This document shows positions 1 through 7,778 of a stretch of 51,772 nt of DNA, in pieces. The DNA comes from a virus. The stretch's first letter is position 1, and each line of letters starts with the position of its first letter. The notes below the pieces were generated by a model. The model did not search any database. It saw only the letters and a program-made list of their open reading frames with translations, and had not been told where the DNA came from. Position numbers and translations under genes: made by a program. Location: the IMG/VR virus record IMGVR_UViG_3300045996_001760, positions 1-51,772 of that record; one strand, written 5' to 3'.

Positions 1-127
1 GGGGCGGGATGCCTTCAGCCATGCGGGCCTGTATCTCGCCAACGATCTTGAAGCCGATCAGCTTCAGACCTGCGACCGCCGAGATCTTGCCGAGGGCTGT
101 TTGCACGCCAACGCGCTTGACCATTTC
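1..127. repeat. Terminal direct repeat, left copy
   Basis: Bases 1-127 are identical to bases 51646-51772. An exact 127-base overlap at the two ends is what a de Bruijn assembler leaves on a circular or circularly permuted molecule (127 is a common largest k-mer). I read it as proof that the genome closes, not as a biological terminal repeat. The repeat lies inside a coding region that continues across the join. Confidence 0.95.
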
Positions 128-364
128 AGCGATGCGCGGACGGTTCTCGTCGATATACGCGCGAATGATTGATCGCTCTGGAACGTTGCCGAGGCCGAAC
201 TCGTGTGCGGTGATAATCTCGCCCACGGTCGCGCCGTTGCCGTCCTTGTGCTTCGCCGCAGCCGCGTCACCGATTGCGCCGACTTTTAGGCGTGGCTGGT
301 TCTTGCCCTTGGTGAGCTTGATCAGGGCCTTGGCGCCGTTGTCGCGTTGGGTGACTCGGCTCAC
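1..364 (-). CDS. Tail-completion / virion morphogenesis-like protein, 5' part (cut by window edge)
   Basis: This is the N-terminal part of a gene that continues at the other end of the window (51645 down to 51512). Joined, it gives about 165 residues. The start is a GTG at 364 in a GTGA overlap with the stop of the DUF4054 gene. The central segment (GEIITAHEFGLGNVPERS followed by an IR pair) has the 'HEFG...P.R.F/I.R' pattern of small phage proteins placed between head-tail adaptor and tail-terminator genes (HK97 gp10-like / Mu G-like virion morphogenesis families). Position between adaptor and neck genes supports a role at the head-tail joint or tail end. The exact family is uncertain. Confidence 0.75.
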   Translation of the reverse strand, partial: MSRVTQRDNGAKALIKLTKGKNQPRLKVGAIGDAAAAKHKDGNGATVGEIITAHEFGLGNVPERSIIRAYIDENRPRIAEMVKRVGVQTALGKISAVAGLKLIGFKIVGEIQARMAEGIPP

Positions 365-645
365 GGCGCGGCCCCGTATCCTCCGCAGTGGGTGAGCTCT
401 ATCTCCTCGCGCGCGGTCAAATAGACCGTCTTTGACTCCACGTCCTTCGGGCGTGCCTCGCGCCCGCTGGGCCCACCCGCGAGGTAGTGCGCCGCCAAAA
501 GCGACTGTGCCCGGTCCGTGAGGGTGCCGAACACAGTCGCGTCCGTCTGTGCCGCCGCATCGTCAAGCGCAGCTTGGATCCGAGCTTCGCCGGCTTTGGC
601 GAACTCAGGGAAGCGGGCAAGGAATGCTAGCGGGGTCGTGATCAC
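361..645 (-). CDS. Head-tail adaptor-like protein (DUF4054)
   Basis: A 94-residue protein whose N-terminal half (FLARFPEFA, then an ALDDAAAQ helix and a LAAHYLAGG helix) matches the pattern of DUF4054 proteins, small helical phage proteins found after the major capsid gene and thought to act as head completion or adaptor proteins. The start is a GTG at 645 overlapping the stop of the upstream gene (GTGA). The next gene overlaps its stop in the same way, so translation is probably coupled. Family assignment is by pattern only. Confidence 0.75.
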   Translation of the reverse strand: MITTPLAFLARFPEFAKAGEARIQAALDDAAAQTDATVFGTLTDRAQSLLAAHYLAGGPSGREARPKDVESKTVYLTAREEIELTHCGGYGAAP

Positions 646-974
646 GGGGTCTCTTCGTCTTCGTCTTCGTCTTCGTCTTCGTCTTCGTCTTCGTCTTCGT
701 CTTCGTCTTCGTCTTCGTCTTCGTCTTCGTCTTCGTCTTCGTCTTCGTCTTCGGGCGCAGGGTTCGAGCCCTTGTTGCGCTTGGTCTTCGGCGGGGGCGG
801 GGCTTCCGCGGGGTCAATGCCGAGCTCTCCACGGTCGAAGAAGTACTTCGCGTCCCGTTCGAGACCCTCGGTCACTTCGGCATCTGACAAGGTTACGGAC
901 TCGCCCGCGGGCAATACGCGCGTACCCAACGTCAGCCCGTGATCCGTAAGGTTCGTGAGCCTCACGTGGTTCAT
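642..974 (-). CDS. Hypothetical head-region protein with (ED)n tail
   Basis: 110 residues. The first 65 or so look like a small beta-rich domain with a proline-rich linker (APPPPKTK). The last third is an almost pure Glu-Asp alternation encoded by a hexamer array. The start is an ATG in an ATGA overlap with the upstream gene at 971. It lies between the major capsid gene and the DUF4054 adaptor, a place where small head accessory proteins are common. I do not recognise a family. The N-terminal part (NLTDHGLTLG...LPAGESVTL) vaguely resembles the neighbouring gene at 971-1252, so the two may be diverged copies. Confidence 0.8.
   Translation of the reverse strand: MNHVRLTNLTDHGLTLGTRVLPAGESVTLSDAEVTEGLERDAKYFFDRGELGIDPAEAPPPPKTKRNKGSNPAPEDEDEDEDEDEDEDEDEDEDEDEDEDEDEDEDEETP
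652..753. repeat. 17 tandem copies of hexamer TCTTCG (coding)
   Basis: A perfect hexanucleotide array of TCTTCG (GAAGAC-type on the coding strand) encodes alternating Glu-Asp at the C-terminus of the leftward gene at 642-974. Because the unit is 6 bases, unit gain or loss keeps the frame and changes only tail length. Confidence 0.95.
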
Positions 975-1252
975 GCCGCGCGCTTCGCTTTCTTCGCCTT
1001 GGGCGGGGCCTCGGGCGCATCGACGAGCTCCAAGCCGCGCTCTCCGAAGTAGTCCAACTGCGAAAGTTTGCCCGCGGTACCGGGCGCGCTGAACGCCTCG
1101 ATCTGGCGGTCGGTCAAGACGTACTCGGGCGGCTTGTCGCCCTTGACGGGTTCGTCCACGCGCCCGCGGGCGCGGCCGTACGGCTGCAAGACCAGGACCT
1201 GATCGTCAGCCTGCAACATCATTGTGTGATCGCTCATATTCCGGATTTTCAT
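971..1252 (-). CDS. Hypothetical head-region protein
   Basis: 93 residues. N-terminus KIRNMSDHTMML then VLVLQPYGRARG, a pattern similar to the N-terminus of the next gene (NLTDHGLTLG...VLPAGES). The C-terminus is Lys/Ala-rich and basic (KAKKAKRAA). ATG at 1252, preceded at a short distance by a GGAA element. It overlaps the downstream gene by ATGA. It lies just after the capsid terminator, so it may be expressed from read-through or from its own promoter. Function unknown. Confidence 0.75.
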   Translation of the reverse strand: MKIRNMSDHTMMLQADDQVLVLQPYGRARGRVDEPVKGDKPPEYVLTDRQIEAFSAPGTAGKLSQLDYFGERGLELVDAPEAPPKAKKAKRAA

Positions 1253-1291
1253 GGCGTGTTCCCTTTCGATTCCTGCCTTCGAAATAGAAAC

Positions 1292-1331
1292 GCCCTGGCC
1301 CGTCGAAAGTCAGGAAAGCCCGGGCCAGGGC
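1292..1331 (-). terminator. Intrinsic terminator-like hairpin after the major capsid gene
   Basis: Arms GCCCTGGCCCG (1292-1302) and CGGGCCAGGGC (1321-1331) pair perfectly over 11 bp with an 18-base loop. Read on the minus strand, the hairpin is followed by GTTTCTATTTC. It lies 31 bases past the major capsid stop codon, where phages often place a partial terminator that raises capsid mRNA relative to downstream genes. Confidence 0.75.
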
Positions 1332-1361
1332 ATAAGGTGCGAGGTGTGACGCGCGCGAGGA

Positions 1362-2375
1362 CTACTGAATATCCATGTAGGAGCACGCGAGCGGGTAGTG
1401 GACCGCGAGGCCACCGAACCGCATTTGGCTCTTCACCTGGATAATCAGGCCGTCCGTGGGCGACGGAAATTCGAGGTACTCGTAGGCCAGCAAGGCCTCG
1501 AGCACCATGGGGTCGTTCTTGTAGCAGAGGGCGCGGCCACCGGTGCCGCCCGCGTTGGCCAAGTTCAACTTGTTCCAGTATTGGATCGAGGTGATCCCGG
1601 TCTTCGCTTGCTGCTGTGTAGCGAGCCACGCTTGTTCGATCGTGGTGGGCGTGGTGGTCGTGGACCAAGGCGCCGTCAAGTACGGCTTGACGCTCAGCGG
1701 CAACACCAAGGTGTCCGACTTGAAGAAGCCGCCCGTTGCCTGCTCGGCCGCTTGAACCAACTTGTTCAAATCGCCGAAGAGCTGCGTGGGCGTGGTGGCC
1801 CCGGTCCAAGTACCGGTCACCGGTGCTACCGCGGTGAAGTCCGTGTTACCCGCGAGGCCGCGAATACCGTGGACCAGATCACCGCGCGTGATCACATCGT
1901 CGAACTTCTGCTCGAGGGCCATGCGCGCAGCCAGCGCAAGCTTGGAGTTCAGCGGGGTTTTGCTGAAAATCGCGGCTTGCAGGTCCTCGAAGGAGTACTG
2001 GTACTTGTCCCAGATCGTGCGCATCGGGAACGTGAAGCGCTTCTTGCGGAGCGTGACTTCTGGCGCATCGGTCGCGCCGGCGGTCTTGAACTCAGCTTCG
2101 CCCAGCGCCTCGTATTGATCGTAGCTATACGTATCCGCGCCGGGGTGGACGGTCTCCGAAAATGGGACCAGCGTGCGTGCCATCGTCGGGAAATTGACGA
2201 CATCGTACGTCTTGGCGGAGACTTGACGCAGCTCGCTTTGGAGGAAGGCCGTTCCGCCTTCGACCGATGGCACCGCGTCCGAGCGATACCCGCCCGCTCG
2301 GGACTCTTGAACAACGTTCGCGACGATCCGCGCGATGTCCGCGCGGTAACCACCGAAAGCAAAGTGAGCAGACAT
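1362..2375 (-). CDS. Major capsid protein (DUF2184-type)
   Basis: 337 residues from the ATG at 2375, which overlaps the stop of the cement gene by one base (TAATG). The sequence has features of DUF2184 / major capsid family proteins: an N-terminal arm, an early segment ending in VPFSETVHPGADTYSYDQ, a FPMRTIWDKYQYSFEDLQAA helix region, and a C-terminal part with LEFPSPTDGLIIQVKSQ and MRFGGLAVHYP. It should have the HK97 fold and build the shell. The upstream protease/scaffold and cement genes and the downstream terminator-like hairpin fit. An in-frame extension to 2450 is an overlap artefact. Confidence 0.9.
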   Translation of the reverse strand: MSAHFAFGGYRADIARIVANVVQESRAGGYRSDAVPSVEGGTAFLQSELRQVSAKTYDVVNFPTMARTLVPFSETVHPGADTYSYDQYEALGEAEFKTAGATDAPEVTLRKKRFTFPMRTIWDKYQYSFEDLQAAIFSKTPLNSKLALAARMALEQKFDDVITRGDLVHGIRGLAGNTDFTAVAPVTGTWTGATTPTQLFGDLNKLVQAAEQATGGFFKSDTLVLPLSVKPYLTAPWSTTTTPTTIEQAWLATQQQAKTGITSIQYWNKLNLANAGGTGGRALCYKNDPMVLEALLAYEYLEFPSPTDGLIIQVKSQMRFGGLAVHYPLACSYMDIQ

Positions 2376-2866
2376 TACAGGATCTCCAGAAGGACGGGGC
2401 CCGCCGCGGTGCAAGCTTTGGCGACGCGGACGTTTGCGTATGAGGTGCACGACGCGGTGTCCGCGTCGTTCCGGACCTTGCCGGTTATGGTATTGCCGCC
2501 GGAAGCGGCATGGCGAATGAACACGGTGTCACCCATGGCCATGGGCTCTTCGGCGAAGCCGTACACGTAGCCCTTGTGAACGATCGTCATCGGCTGTTCC
2601 GCCGAGTACTGAACCGTGGTGGTGAGGTCCGGGACCGTCGCACTGTGCTTGTACGCGGCCACGCCGAGGAGTGACTGGAAGTCCACATCACCCGCTGCGG
2701 CGATCGACTTGGCCTGCTTCGCGTTGTCGGTGCCTACGCACACGAACACGCCGAACAGGATCGCGGCCTCGGCAACACGATCCGCGATCACGCGGTCTCG
2801 GTCGCCGTCGCCGTACCGCATACCCGGGAGGGCCGCGGTGAAATTCTGCGTCATTGAAGTTTGCAT
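2375..2866 (-). CDS. Head cement / decoration protein (Gp24-like)
   Basis: 163 residues, ATG at 2866. It lies directly before the major capsid gene and has the pattern of phage structural cement proteins: an N-terminal segment NFTAALPGMRYGDG, a central ILFGVFVCVGTDN, then a beta-rich stretch with a Gly/Ala-rich region (AMGDTVFIRHAASGG). Such proteins sit on the outside of the capsid and lock capsomers together. Six bases separate it from the upstream scaffold/protease gene. Assigned from pattern and synteny. Confidence 0.75.
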   Translation of the reverse strand: MQTSMTQNFTAALPGMRYGDGDRDRVIADRVAEAAILFGVFVCVGTDNAKQAKSIAAAGDVDFQSLLGVAAYKHSATVPDLTTTVQYSAEQPMTIVHKGYVYGFAEEPMAMGDTVFIRHAASGGNTITGKVRNDADTASCTSYANVRVAKACTAAGPVLLEIL

Positions 2867-2872
2867 GAAAAC

Positions 2873-4030
2873 TTACTTTCTCCCCGCGGTGTGAAGGGTT
2901 CGTGCCTTGGCGCGTTGCTGCGCGATATAGGCGTCGGGGTTGCTCTCCGCGGTGACTTCGCGGGCGTCCTCGCGGGCGTGGCTGCCCCCGCCGGTAAGAC
3001 CCGCGGTGATCGCGTCTTGGCGGTCGCTGCCCTCGGCGGCAGGCTTCACCTTGACGGACTCACACGCGAGGTCGAAACGGACGTCCACGTAGGCGTCCGG
3101 CTTGCCAGCGAGCGGTACGTTTGCGTCCAGCTTCAGGATCGCGCGCTCTTTGATCTGGCGGTCGGTTTCGTCCGCTTTGAACGTGGCTTCCGCGCCCAGC
3201 ACGGTCTTGGCCGAAGCCTCGAGTGCAGCGCGTGCGGCCTTGGCCGCGTCCGCGCGGAACGTCGCAAGCTCGGTGTCTGCCTTGTCCGCGCGGGCCTTTT
3301 CCTTGTCGCGTTCGCTCGTAAGCGAGGCGATCTGCGCGTCGCGCGTGGCGTCGATCCGGGCCTGAGCAGTCAAGTGCTCCGCTGAACCCGCCTCGACTTC
3401 GACGTCCTTGCCGTCCAGTCTCAGAGTGATTTTCATTTTTGGTGTCTTCTCTTCCGCGGGTTCGCGGTGTTCGTTGCCGGCTGCGTCCAATCGCAACCCA
3501 ACACTTTCGCCTTGGCGGCCCTGGCCCCGACCGATCAACGCAATGTGGTTGTAACGGATGTTCCGTTGCACCTGGTCATAGCGGCCGTATACGGGGTGGG
3601 TCCCCGGTGTGGGGTCAATGTCCACGTGATAGCCTGGCGATATATCGCGCAGGGCTTCGCGGTCTGCGTCCTCGCGCGCGATGCGCGCCTGCGCGTCTTG
3701 GCGCGAAACGATCAGCGTTGCGGCTACGCCGTTCGTGGCCTCGTCTTTGCGCAGCTGGCCGCGCACGTGGCCTACGCTTTCGCTCGCCCAGTTGGCGGGG
3801 CTCACCCCGCCCGGCGGGTGGCCGATCGTAACGGGCACGTCACCCAGTGAAGCGACCGACTCTGGAGAGTGGACTTCTTCTGGGGGCCTGAGTTCGAGGA
3901 TTTCGCGGCCGGTGTCGGTGCGATACTTGAAGACGCCCGCACGCGTCAGAACAGCCGGGATAGCCACCCCGCCGTTGCCGGTTCGCTCGAACTTATCGAG
4001 CCTGACAGTATCCGTGCGGAAAACGCCCAT
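2873..4030 (-). CDS. DUF2213 capsid maturation protease/scaffold fusion
   Basis: 385 residues, ATG at 4030. The N-terminal half (about 1-185) matches DUF2213: EEVHSPESVASLGDVPVTIGHPP, RGQLRKDEA, and DISPGYHVDIDPTPG, the arrangement of phage prohead proteases. The C-terminal half is highly charged and predicted coiled coil (Ala/Lys/Asp/Glu-rich, about 220-300), as in scaffolding proteins. It would assemble the prohead with the capsid protein and be cleaved during maturation. A TGGGTC-N6-GACCCAGG box lies 28 bases upstream of the start. Confidence 0.85.
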   Translation of the reverse strand: MGVFRTDTVRLDKFERTGNGGVAIPAVLTRAGVFKYRTDTGREILELRPPEEVHSPESVASLGDVPVTIGHPPGGVSPANWASESVGHVRGQLRKDEATNGVAATLIVSRQDAQARIAREDADREALRDISPGYHVDIDPTPGTHPVYGRYDQVQRNIRYNHIALIGRGQGRQGESVGLRLDAAGNEHREPAEEKTPKMKITLRLDGKDVEVEAGSAEHLTAQARIDATRDAQIASLTSERDKEKARADKADTELATFRADAAKAARAALEASAKTVLGAEATFKADETDRQIKERAILKLDANVPLAGKPDAYVDVRFDLACESVKVKPAAEGSDRQDAITAGLTGGGSHAREDAREVTAESNPDAYIAQQRAKARTLHTAGRK

Positions 4031-4057
4031 TGACCCGATTAGGGTCGCATGCGTTCA

Positions 4058-4077
4058 TGGGTCCGTCAAGACCCAGG
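4058..4077. promoter_or_regulatory. TGGGTC-N6-GACCCAGG box upstream of scaffold/protease gene
   Basis: TGGGTC CGTCAA GACCCAGG. It is one of four copies of the same spaced palindrome in the genome, 28 bases upstream of the leftward start at 4030. It could be an operator for a dimeric protein or form an RNA hairpin in the leader. Confidence 0.55.
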
Positions 4078-4093
4078 TCAAAAACTACCCAGA

Positions 4094-4366
4094 TCAGAGG
4101 TCTTCGGGGTGGGCCTGGGGGAGGCCCTCCGCGCCGAGTAGCGAAAACCCCTCGTAGATGCGCCCGACCAAATCAGCCACCTCGCGCGAGCCCTCGCGGG
4201 CTTCTTCCAGCCGGCTATCGTAAGCCCAGCGCCCGTGGCCGCCGGTAATACGGTCCAGAGCAAACGCCACGTGCCGCGCGCAGTCAGGGGCGTGGGCGGG
4301 GATACCAGGTTCGGCGGGGACTCGGATCGTCGGTCGGGACTCGGTGCGTCGCTCGCGGTCGGCCAT
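4094..4366 (-). CDS. Hypothetical small protein, probably leaderless
   Basis: 90 residues, charged, with no recognised domain (RHVAFALDRITGGHGRWAYDS in the middle looks helical). It has no Shine-Dalgarno site. Instead a TTCACT-N17-TATATA promoter on the same strand ends six bases before the ATG, so transcription would start at or near the A of ATG. It sits between the minor head gene and the scaffold/protease gene. Confidence 0.6.
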   Translation of the reverse strand: MADRERRTESRPTIRVPAEPGIPAHAPDCARHVAFALDRITGGHGRWAYDSRLEEAREGSREVADLVGRIYEGFSLLGAEGLPQAHPEDL

Positions 4367-4372
4367 GCCTTG

Positions 4373-4401
4373 TATATACGACGGGGCCGCGCGCTAGTGA
4401 A
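4373..4401 (-). promoter_or_regulatory. Sigma70-like promoter, leaderless geometry
   Basis: On the minus strand TTCACT (4401-4396), 17-base spacer, TATATA (4378-4373), then six bases and ATG. The -10 and spacing equal those of the promoters at 17526-17554 and 23154-23182. Confidence 0.55.
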
Positions 4402-4419
4402 GTTAGCCGCGTACGATTC

Positions 4420-5508
4420 TCAAATACGAACCCACCCGTCCGGTGTCCACTGCTCGACCCAACGTATAACAGTGTGAGTCCAGCCGCGTTCGGCGTGCGC
4501 ACGTTCGTACCTAGCGATCGTTGCGCGCGCCCGGTCCGCGGACGCGAACGTCCCGCCATTCTGCTGTGAGGGCCCTGGGTTCGAAAGGTTGTCGGACATA
4601 ACTCGGAACTTACGTTTAGGCTCGTCCACGATTTTGGAGGTCTCCTGCTTGGCTTCAGCGGAGGGCGCTTGCTTCTTTGGGGCGTCTGACCCCGGCCGCA
4701 CCATAGGCCCGATATCGTCCAACAATGAGACTACGGGGAGCGCCACACACCTGCATTGTATATCACCACCGGGGTTACGCCGTTCACCTGTTCGCTTGTT
4801 CACTATCGGGGGTGAGTCGAACCGAAAGCGCTTGCCGTGCAGCTTGCGGTGATCCTCGCGCACGGCCTCGTCCAGGGACGTTGACCAGTCGTATTCTTCA
4901 ATGCCTGCCTTAGTCGCGTTGTCTTGTAGCAGTTGCGCATTGAGCTTCGTTGTCTGGTCTCGCGCGATCAGCTTGGCGTGAGACCAGCCCACGCCCGTGC
5001 GTTCACGTATCGCGCCGGCGGTGTCCTCGAAGCGCTGACCCGCTGCGCTCGCCTTGCGCAGGATCGGAAGTAGTTCGGCTATCTGCTCATCACCCAGCGT
5101 CTTGATTAGGCTGATATTCTCGCGAATGAAACCTTCCGTGCGATCCTTGGTTGCGAGCTGCGTTGCCGGGATCTTCGCTACGCGCGCGATGTAACCCTTG
5201 TTCTGATCAGCTAGCTTGCGGGTGAGCCCTTTCAAGTAGCGTTCGACCCCGCTCTGATCGAACAAGCGATCGAAGTCGAGGGACAGGGTCTCCTTGCTCG
5301 GGGGCTTCGCGTCCACGCGCGCATCGTCGCGGGCGTCCAACACACCGCGCGAGACTTTCTCGACGTGCGCGGACCATCTCTCCCAGAAGACACCGAACGC
5401 CCGTACCGTGCGCGCCTCGTCCGTGCGGGCGTTAGGCGGTAGCGTGCGCGCGGGGCCCTTGGTTGGCTCCTTACGGCCAAGCTTCCTGTAAAGCGCGGAC
5501 TGGGCCAT
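4420..5508 (-). CDS. Minor head protein (Mu F-like)
   Basis: 362 residues from the ATG at 5508, which overlaps the portal stop (TGATG). The middle (about residues 180-290) carries the Phage_Mu_F / SPP1 gp7-like domain: a helix with ERTGVGWSHAKLIARDQTTK, then EEYDWSTSLDEAVREDHRKL, and a C-rich ending GGDIQCRCVALPV. In relatives this protein rides in the head near the portal and aids packaging or ejection. The C-terminal 70 residues are a separate extension ending in a Trp-rich VIRWVEQWTPDGWVRI. Gene order portal-minor head-scaffold-cement-capsid is standard. An in-frame extension to 5610 overlaps the portal and is not preferred. Confidence 0.9.
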   Translation of the reverse strand: MAQSALYRKLGRKEPTKGPARTLPPNARTDEARTVRAFGVFWERWSAHVEKVSRGVLDARDDARVDAKPPSKETLSLDFDRLFDQSGVERYLKGLTRKLADQNKGYIARVAKIPATQLATKDRTEGFIRENISLIKTLGDEQIAELLPILRKASAAGQRFEDTAGAIRERTGVGWSHAKLIARDQTTKLNAQLLQDNATKAGIEEYDWSTSLDEAVREDHRKLHGKRFRFDSPPIVNKRTGERRNPGGDIQCRCVALPVVSLLDDIGPMVRPGSDAPKKQAPSAEAKQETSKIVDEPKRKFRVMSDNLSNPGPSQQNGGTFASADRARATIARYERAHAERGWTHTVIRWVEQWTPDGWVRI

Positions 5509-7451
5509 CAGGCGCCAAACTGTTTCGCAGCCTGCTCGAAGTCCCACGCCTCGAGCGCGAAGCGCGCCGCGTCCAACTCTTTGCGGACACGGGCGAGCTC
5601 TCGGAAGCACGCGCGCACCTCGGGCGGTAGCGTGGCCACCTTGCTCGCCTCGGGTAGGTGTGCGGCGCGTTCAGCCTTGCGCGTGGAGATCTCGACCTTG
5701 AGGGGTGCGGTGTACTTCTGCGCCTCGAGCGGGTCTTTCGTGTCGGCCTCGAGATCACGGACCGACGCAGCAAGCCGGCTGATCGCCTTGCCTAGGCGCC
5801 TGCGTTCAGCGCGTGCCTCGAGCGCAAGCGAGGCTTGCGGGTGTTCCTTCTGCGCAGACTTGGCCGCACGCTCGGCAAGAATGAAGGCTTGCTTGGCGGC
5901 CTTCAATTCGGCCACGCGCTTCGCTAGTTCGTCCTCGTCCGTGCGCTCTTTCTTCTTCGTGGGCGGGGCGCCCTCCTTGCCTGGGGGCAGGGCCTTGGCC
6001 TTCGCTTCACGGTCGGCCTGCGCGGCCTCTTCCTCCTTGGCTGCGCGGTCTGCGATCTGATCCGCGGCGCCGTTCTTCAGCGCCTCACGGCGAAGGTTGA
6101 TCGCTTCTTCGTCGAAGTCCAGATCGCTCATTTGCCAACCGTCTTCGCCCGCGCGCGCAAGGAACACTTCTTCGGGCAAGATGACCTGGTTCGTGATGTA
6201 CGCCGCGTCAGCCGCGGCCGTGACCGAGTAGGCTTCTGCTTTCTCTTTGGCCGTGGGTTGGCGGATGGGGCCAAAGCTGATCTGAATCTCGTACCCCGCC
6301 GGGAGCTTCGGCGCCGAACGCGCGCCAAGTAGGATCTCGTACATGCGCCTGCATCGGGGCTCGGCTTCTTGCGTGCGGTCTGCAATCACGCGACCTTCGA
6401 ACCATTCCAGATCGCTCGCGCCCGTGGCGTTGAGGCCGGCCGGTGCCTCACCCATCAGGATGGTAACGGGGACTTCGGCCTCGGCCGCTACGCGTTTGAT
6501 CGAGCGATCGTCAAGGTCGGCCAAGCCAGCGAACGGCGCGGCCTCACGTGAGAACTCTTCCTTGTCCTTGTCCAACACGATCGCGCGGTAGACGCCCTTG
6601 ACCTTGTTGATGATGCTGTATCGCTCGAGGGCCGCGTCCTTCTTACCGGAGCCGATCAGGCTGAACAGGCCTTGCACCTTGAGGATGTTCACGGACGCTT
6701 CTTGGATCAGCGTCTGAATGCCGCCCCATACCGTCCCGTCGTTCTTCAGCGCGTTGTATGGGCGCTGAAGAACGCTGAAGTCCCAGCCGTCCAAGTAAGA
6801 GCACTTTGCGAGCATCTCGGTGCGCGCGCCTGGCCAGATCACCAGCCGGCTTTCGTGGACCAGGCCAAGCGGCGTAGTGACTTGTCCGCGCGTGGTGGGC
6901 GGTCGCACCGAGTAGACTACCGTCTTGCCAGAGCGGTCATTCTGGTGACGGCCAAGCCAGCGCTTATCTACCACGCGGATCCCGGTGACCTTGTCATAGC
7001 TACCGGGCGTGAGCGGCATCAATGGATCCTGGTCCGTCAGAAACCACATGACGGACCCGCCGAACAAGCGAGACCAGATCCACGCCTCGGTGGCGCGCGC
7101 GGTGCACTCATACTGAGCGAGATACCGGGTGACGTCCTGGGCCTTCTTACCCAGCCCACTCAGCCACATACCACCCTGGAACGCCGTGCGCGGGTATATG
7201 TCCACGATACGCGCGGCCATGCCGTCATGTGTGAACATGCTAGCCAACGTCACGTCATCCAAGTGGAAGCTAGTAGCCGAGTTCCAGATCGTGGCCGCGG
7301 ACTTGTCCGAGCTCGTCCCCGCGCCCGTGAGAGCGTTGTAGTAGGCATCCTCGCGCGCGCCTTCGAGCTCGCGCCGGCCCTGCGTGCAAACTTGCTCGAG
7401 GTCCTGGGCCATTTCCTGATCGGTCTTGTAGCTGCGAAGTGAGCGGTTCAC
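5508..7451 (-). CDS. Portal protein (DUF1073)
   Basis: 647 residues, GTG start at 7451 (an internal ATG 13 codons later is an alternative). Residues 1-430 match DUF1073 portal proteins: ARIVDIYPRTAFQGGMW, a WIWSRLFGGSVMWFLTDQ core, TPLGLVHESRLVIWPGART, and APAGLNATGASDLEWF, the wing/stem region. The last 200 residues are a long Ala/Glu/Lys coiled coil, unusually large for a portal. It should form the dodecameric DNA channel of the head. It is the first gene of the leftward late operon. A TGGGTC box lies 17 bases upstream and probably controls it. Confidence 0.92.
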   Translation of the reverse strand: MNRSLRSYKTDQEMAQDLEQVCTQGRRELEGAREDAYYNALTGAGTSSDKSAATIWNSATSFHLDDVTLASMFTHDGMAARIVDIYPRTAFQGGMWLSGLGKKAQDVTRYLAQYECTARATEAWIWSRLFGGSVMWFLTDQDPLMPLTPGSYDKVTGIRVVDKRWLGRHQNDRSGKTVVYSVRPPTTRGQVTTPLGLVHESRLVIWPGARTEMLAKCSYLDGWDFSVLQRPYNALKNDGTVWGGIQTLIQEASVNILKVQGLFSLIGSGKKDAALERYSIINKVKGVYRAIVLDKDKEEFSREAAPFAGLADLDDRSIKRVAAEAEVPVTILMGEAPAGLNATGASDLEWFEGRVIADRTQEAEPRCRRMYEILLGARSAPKLPAGYEIQISFGPIRQPTAKEKAEAYSVTAAADAAYITNQVILPEEVFLARAGEDGWQMSDLDFDEEAINLRREALKNGAADQIADRAAKEEEAAQADREAKAKALPPGKEGAPPTKKKERTDEDELAKRVAELKAAKQAFILAERAAKSAQKEHPQASLALEARAERRRLGKAISRLAASVRDLEADTKDPLEAQKYTAPLKVEISTRKAERAAHLPEASKVATLPPEVRACFRELARVRKELDAARFALEAWDFEQAAKQFGA

Positions 7452-7467
7452 GCCAAGACTGTATCAC

Positions 7468-7490
7468 GGGCCTGGGTCAAATTCGACCCA
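7468..7490. promoter_or_regulatory. TGGGTC-N6-GACCCAGG box upstream of portal gene
   Basis: Minus strand reads TGGGTC GAATTT GACCCAGGCCC. It is 17 bases upstream of the portal GTG, in the intergenic region between the divergent late operon and the small rightward operon. It contains a TTGACC that could be a -35 element, but no convincing -10 lies 17 bases downstream. Confidence 0.6.
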
Positions 7491-7512
7491 CACGATTTCT
7501 TGAGCTAGGGCC

Positions 7513-7541
7513 TTGCATGTAAACGTGGAAGGGTACATATA
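7513..7541 (+). promoter_or_regulatory. Promoter of the small rightward operon
   Basis: TTGCAT (7513-7518), 17-base spacer, CATATA (7536-7541), followed at once by the strong ribosome site AGGAGGGG and ATG at 7554. The very short distance implies that the Shine-Dalgarno lies at the extreme 5' end of the mRNA, or that the true promoter is further upstream. Confidence 0.4.
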
Positions 7542-7553
7542 GGAGGGGTCCTC

Positions 7554-7778
7554 ATGACGAACACGCCCAACCCGAACCGTTTCCAAGTAGGTATTATGCG
7601 CCGCACGAAGCGGTACCCTAACGGCCACCTCGCTAAGTTTGACGCCTTGACCGTGTTTGACCGCGGCACGTCGCTGAATATGTGGGCCGCTATCGCCTCG
7701 TATCGGGGGCAACATTCTGGCGCCGAAGCCGCGGCGCATGCCGCAACGCTCAATGCGGCAGAAGGTTCGCGCCAATGA
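7554..7778 (+). CDS. Hypothetical protein, first gene of rightward operon
   Basis: 74 residues with one of the strongest ribosome sites in the window (AGGAGGGG, 6 bases before ATG). Basic N-terminus (RRTKRYPNGHLAKFDAL) followed by an alpha-helical MWAAIASYRG...AEAAAHAATLNAAE segment. No family recognised. The stop overlaps the next start (ATGA). Confidence 0.75.
   Translation: MTNTPNPNRFQVGIMRRTKRYPNGHLAKFDALTVFDRGTSLNMWAAIASYRGQHSGAEAAAHAATLNAAEGSRQ

Noticed and set aside
518-949. Rightward 143-codon frame across the TCTTCG array encoding (RL)n repeats
   Set aside because: Shadow of the hexamer repeat. The opposite strand carries the coupled head-region genes.
1398-2570. Rightward 390-codon frame opposite the major capsid gene
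   Set aside because: Antisense shadow of a well-supported capsid gene.
3439-3850. Rightward frames opposite the DUF2213 gene
   Set aside because: Antisense shadows with no ribosome site or recognisable domain.
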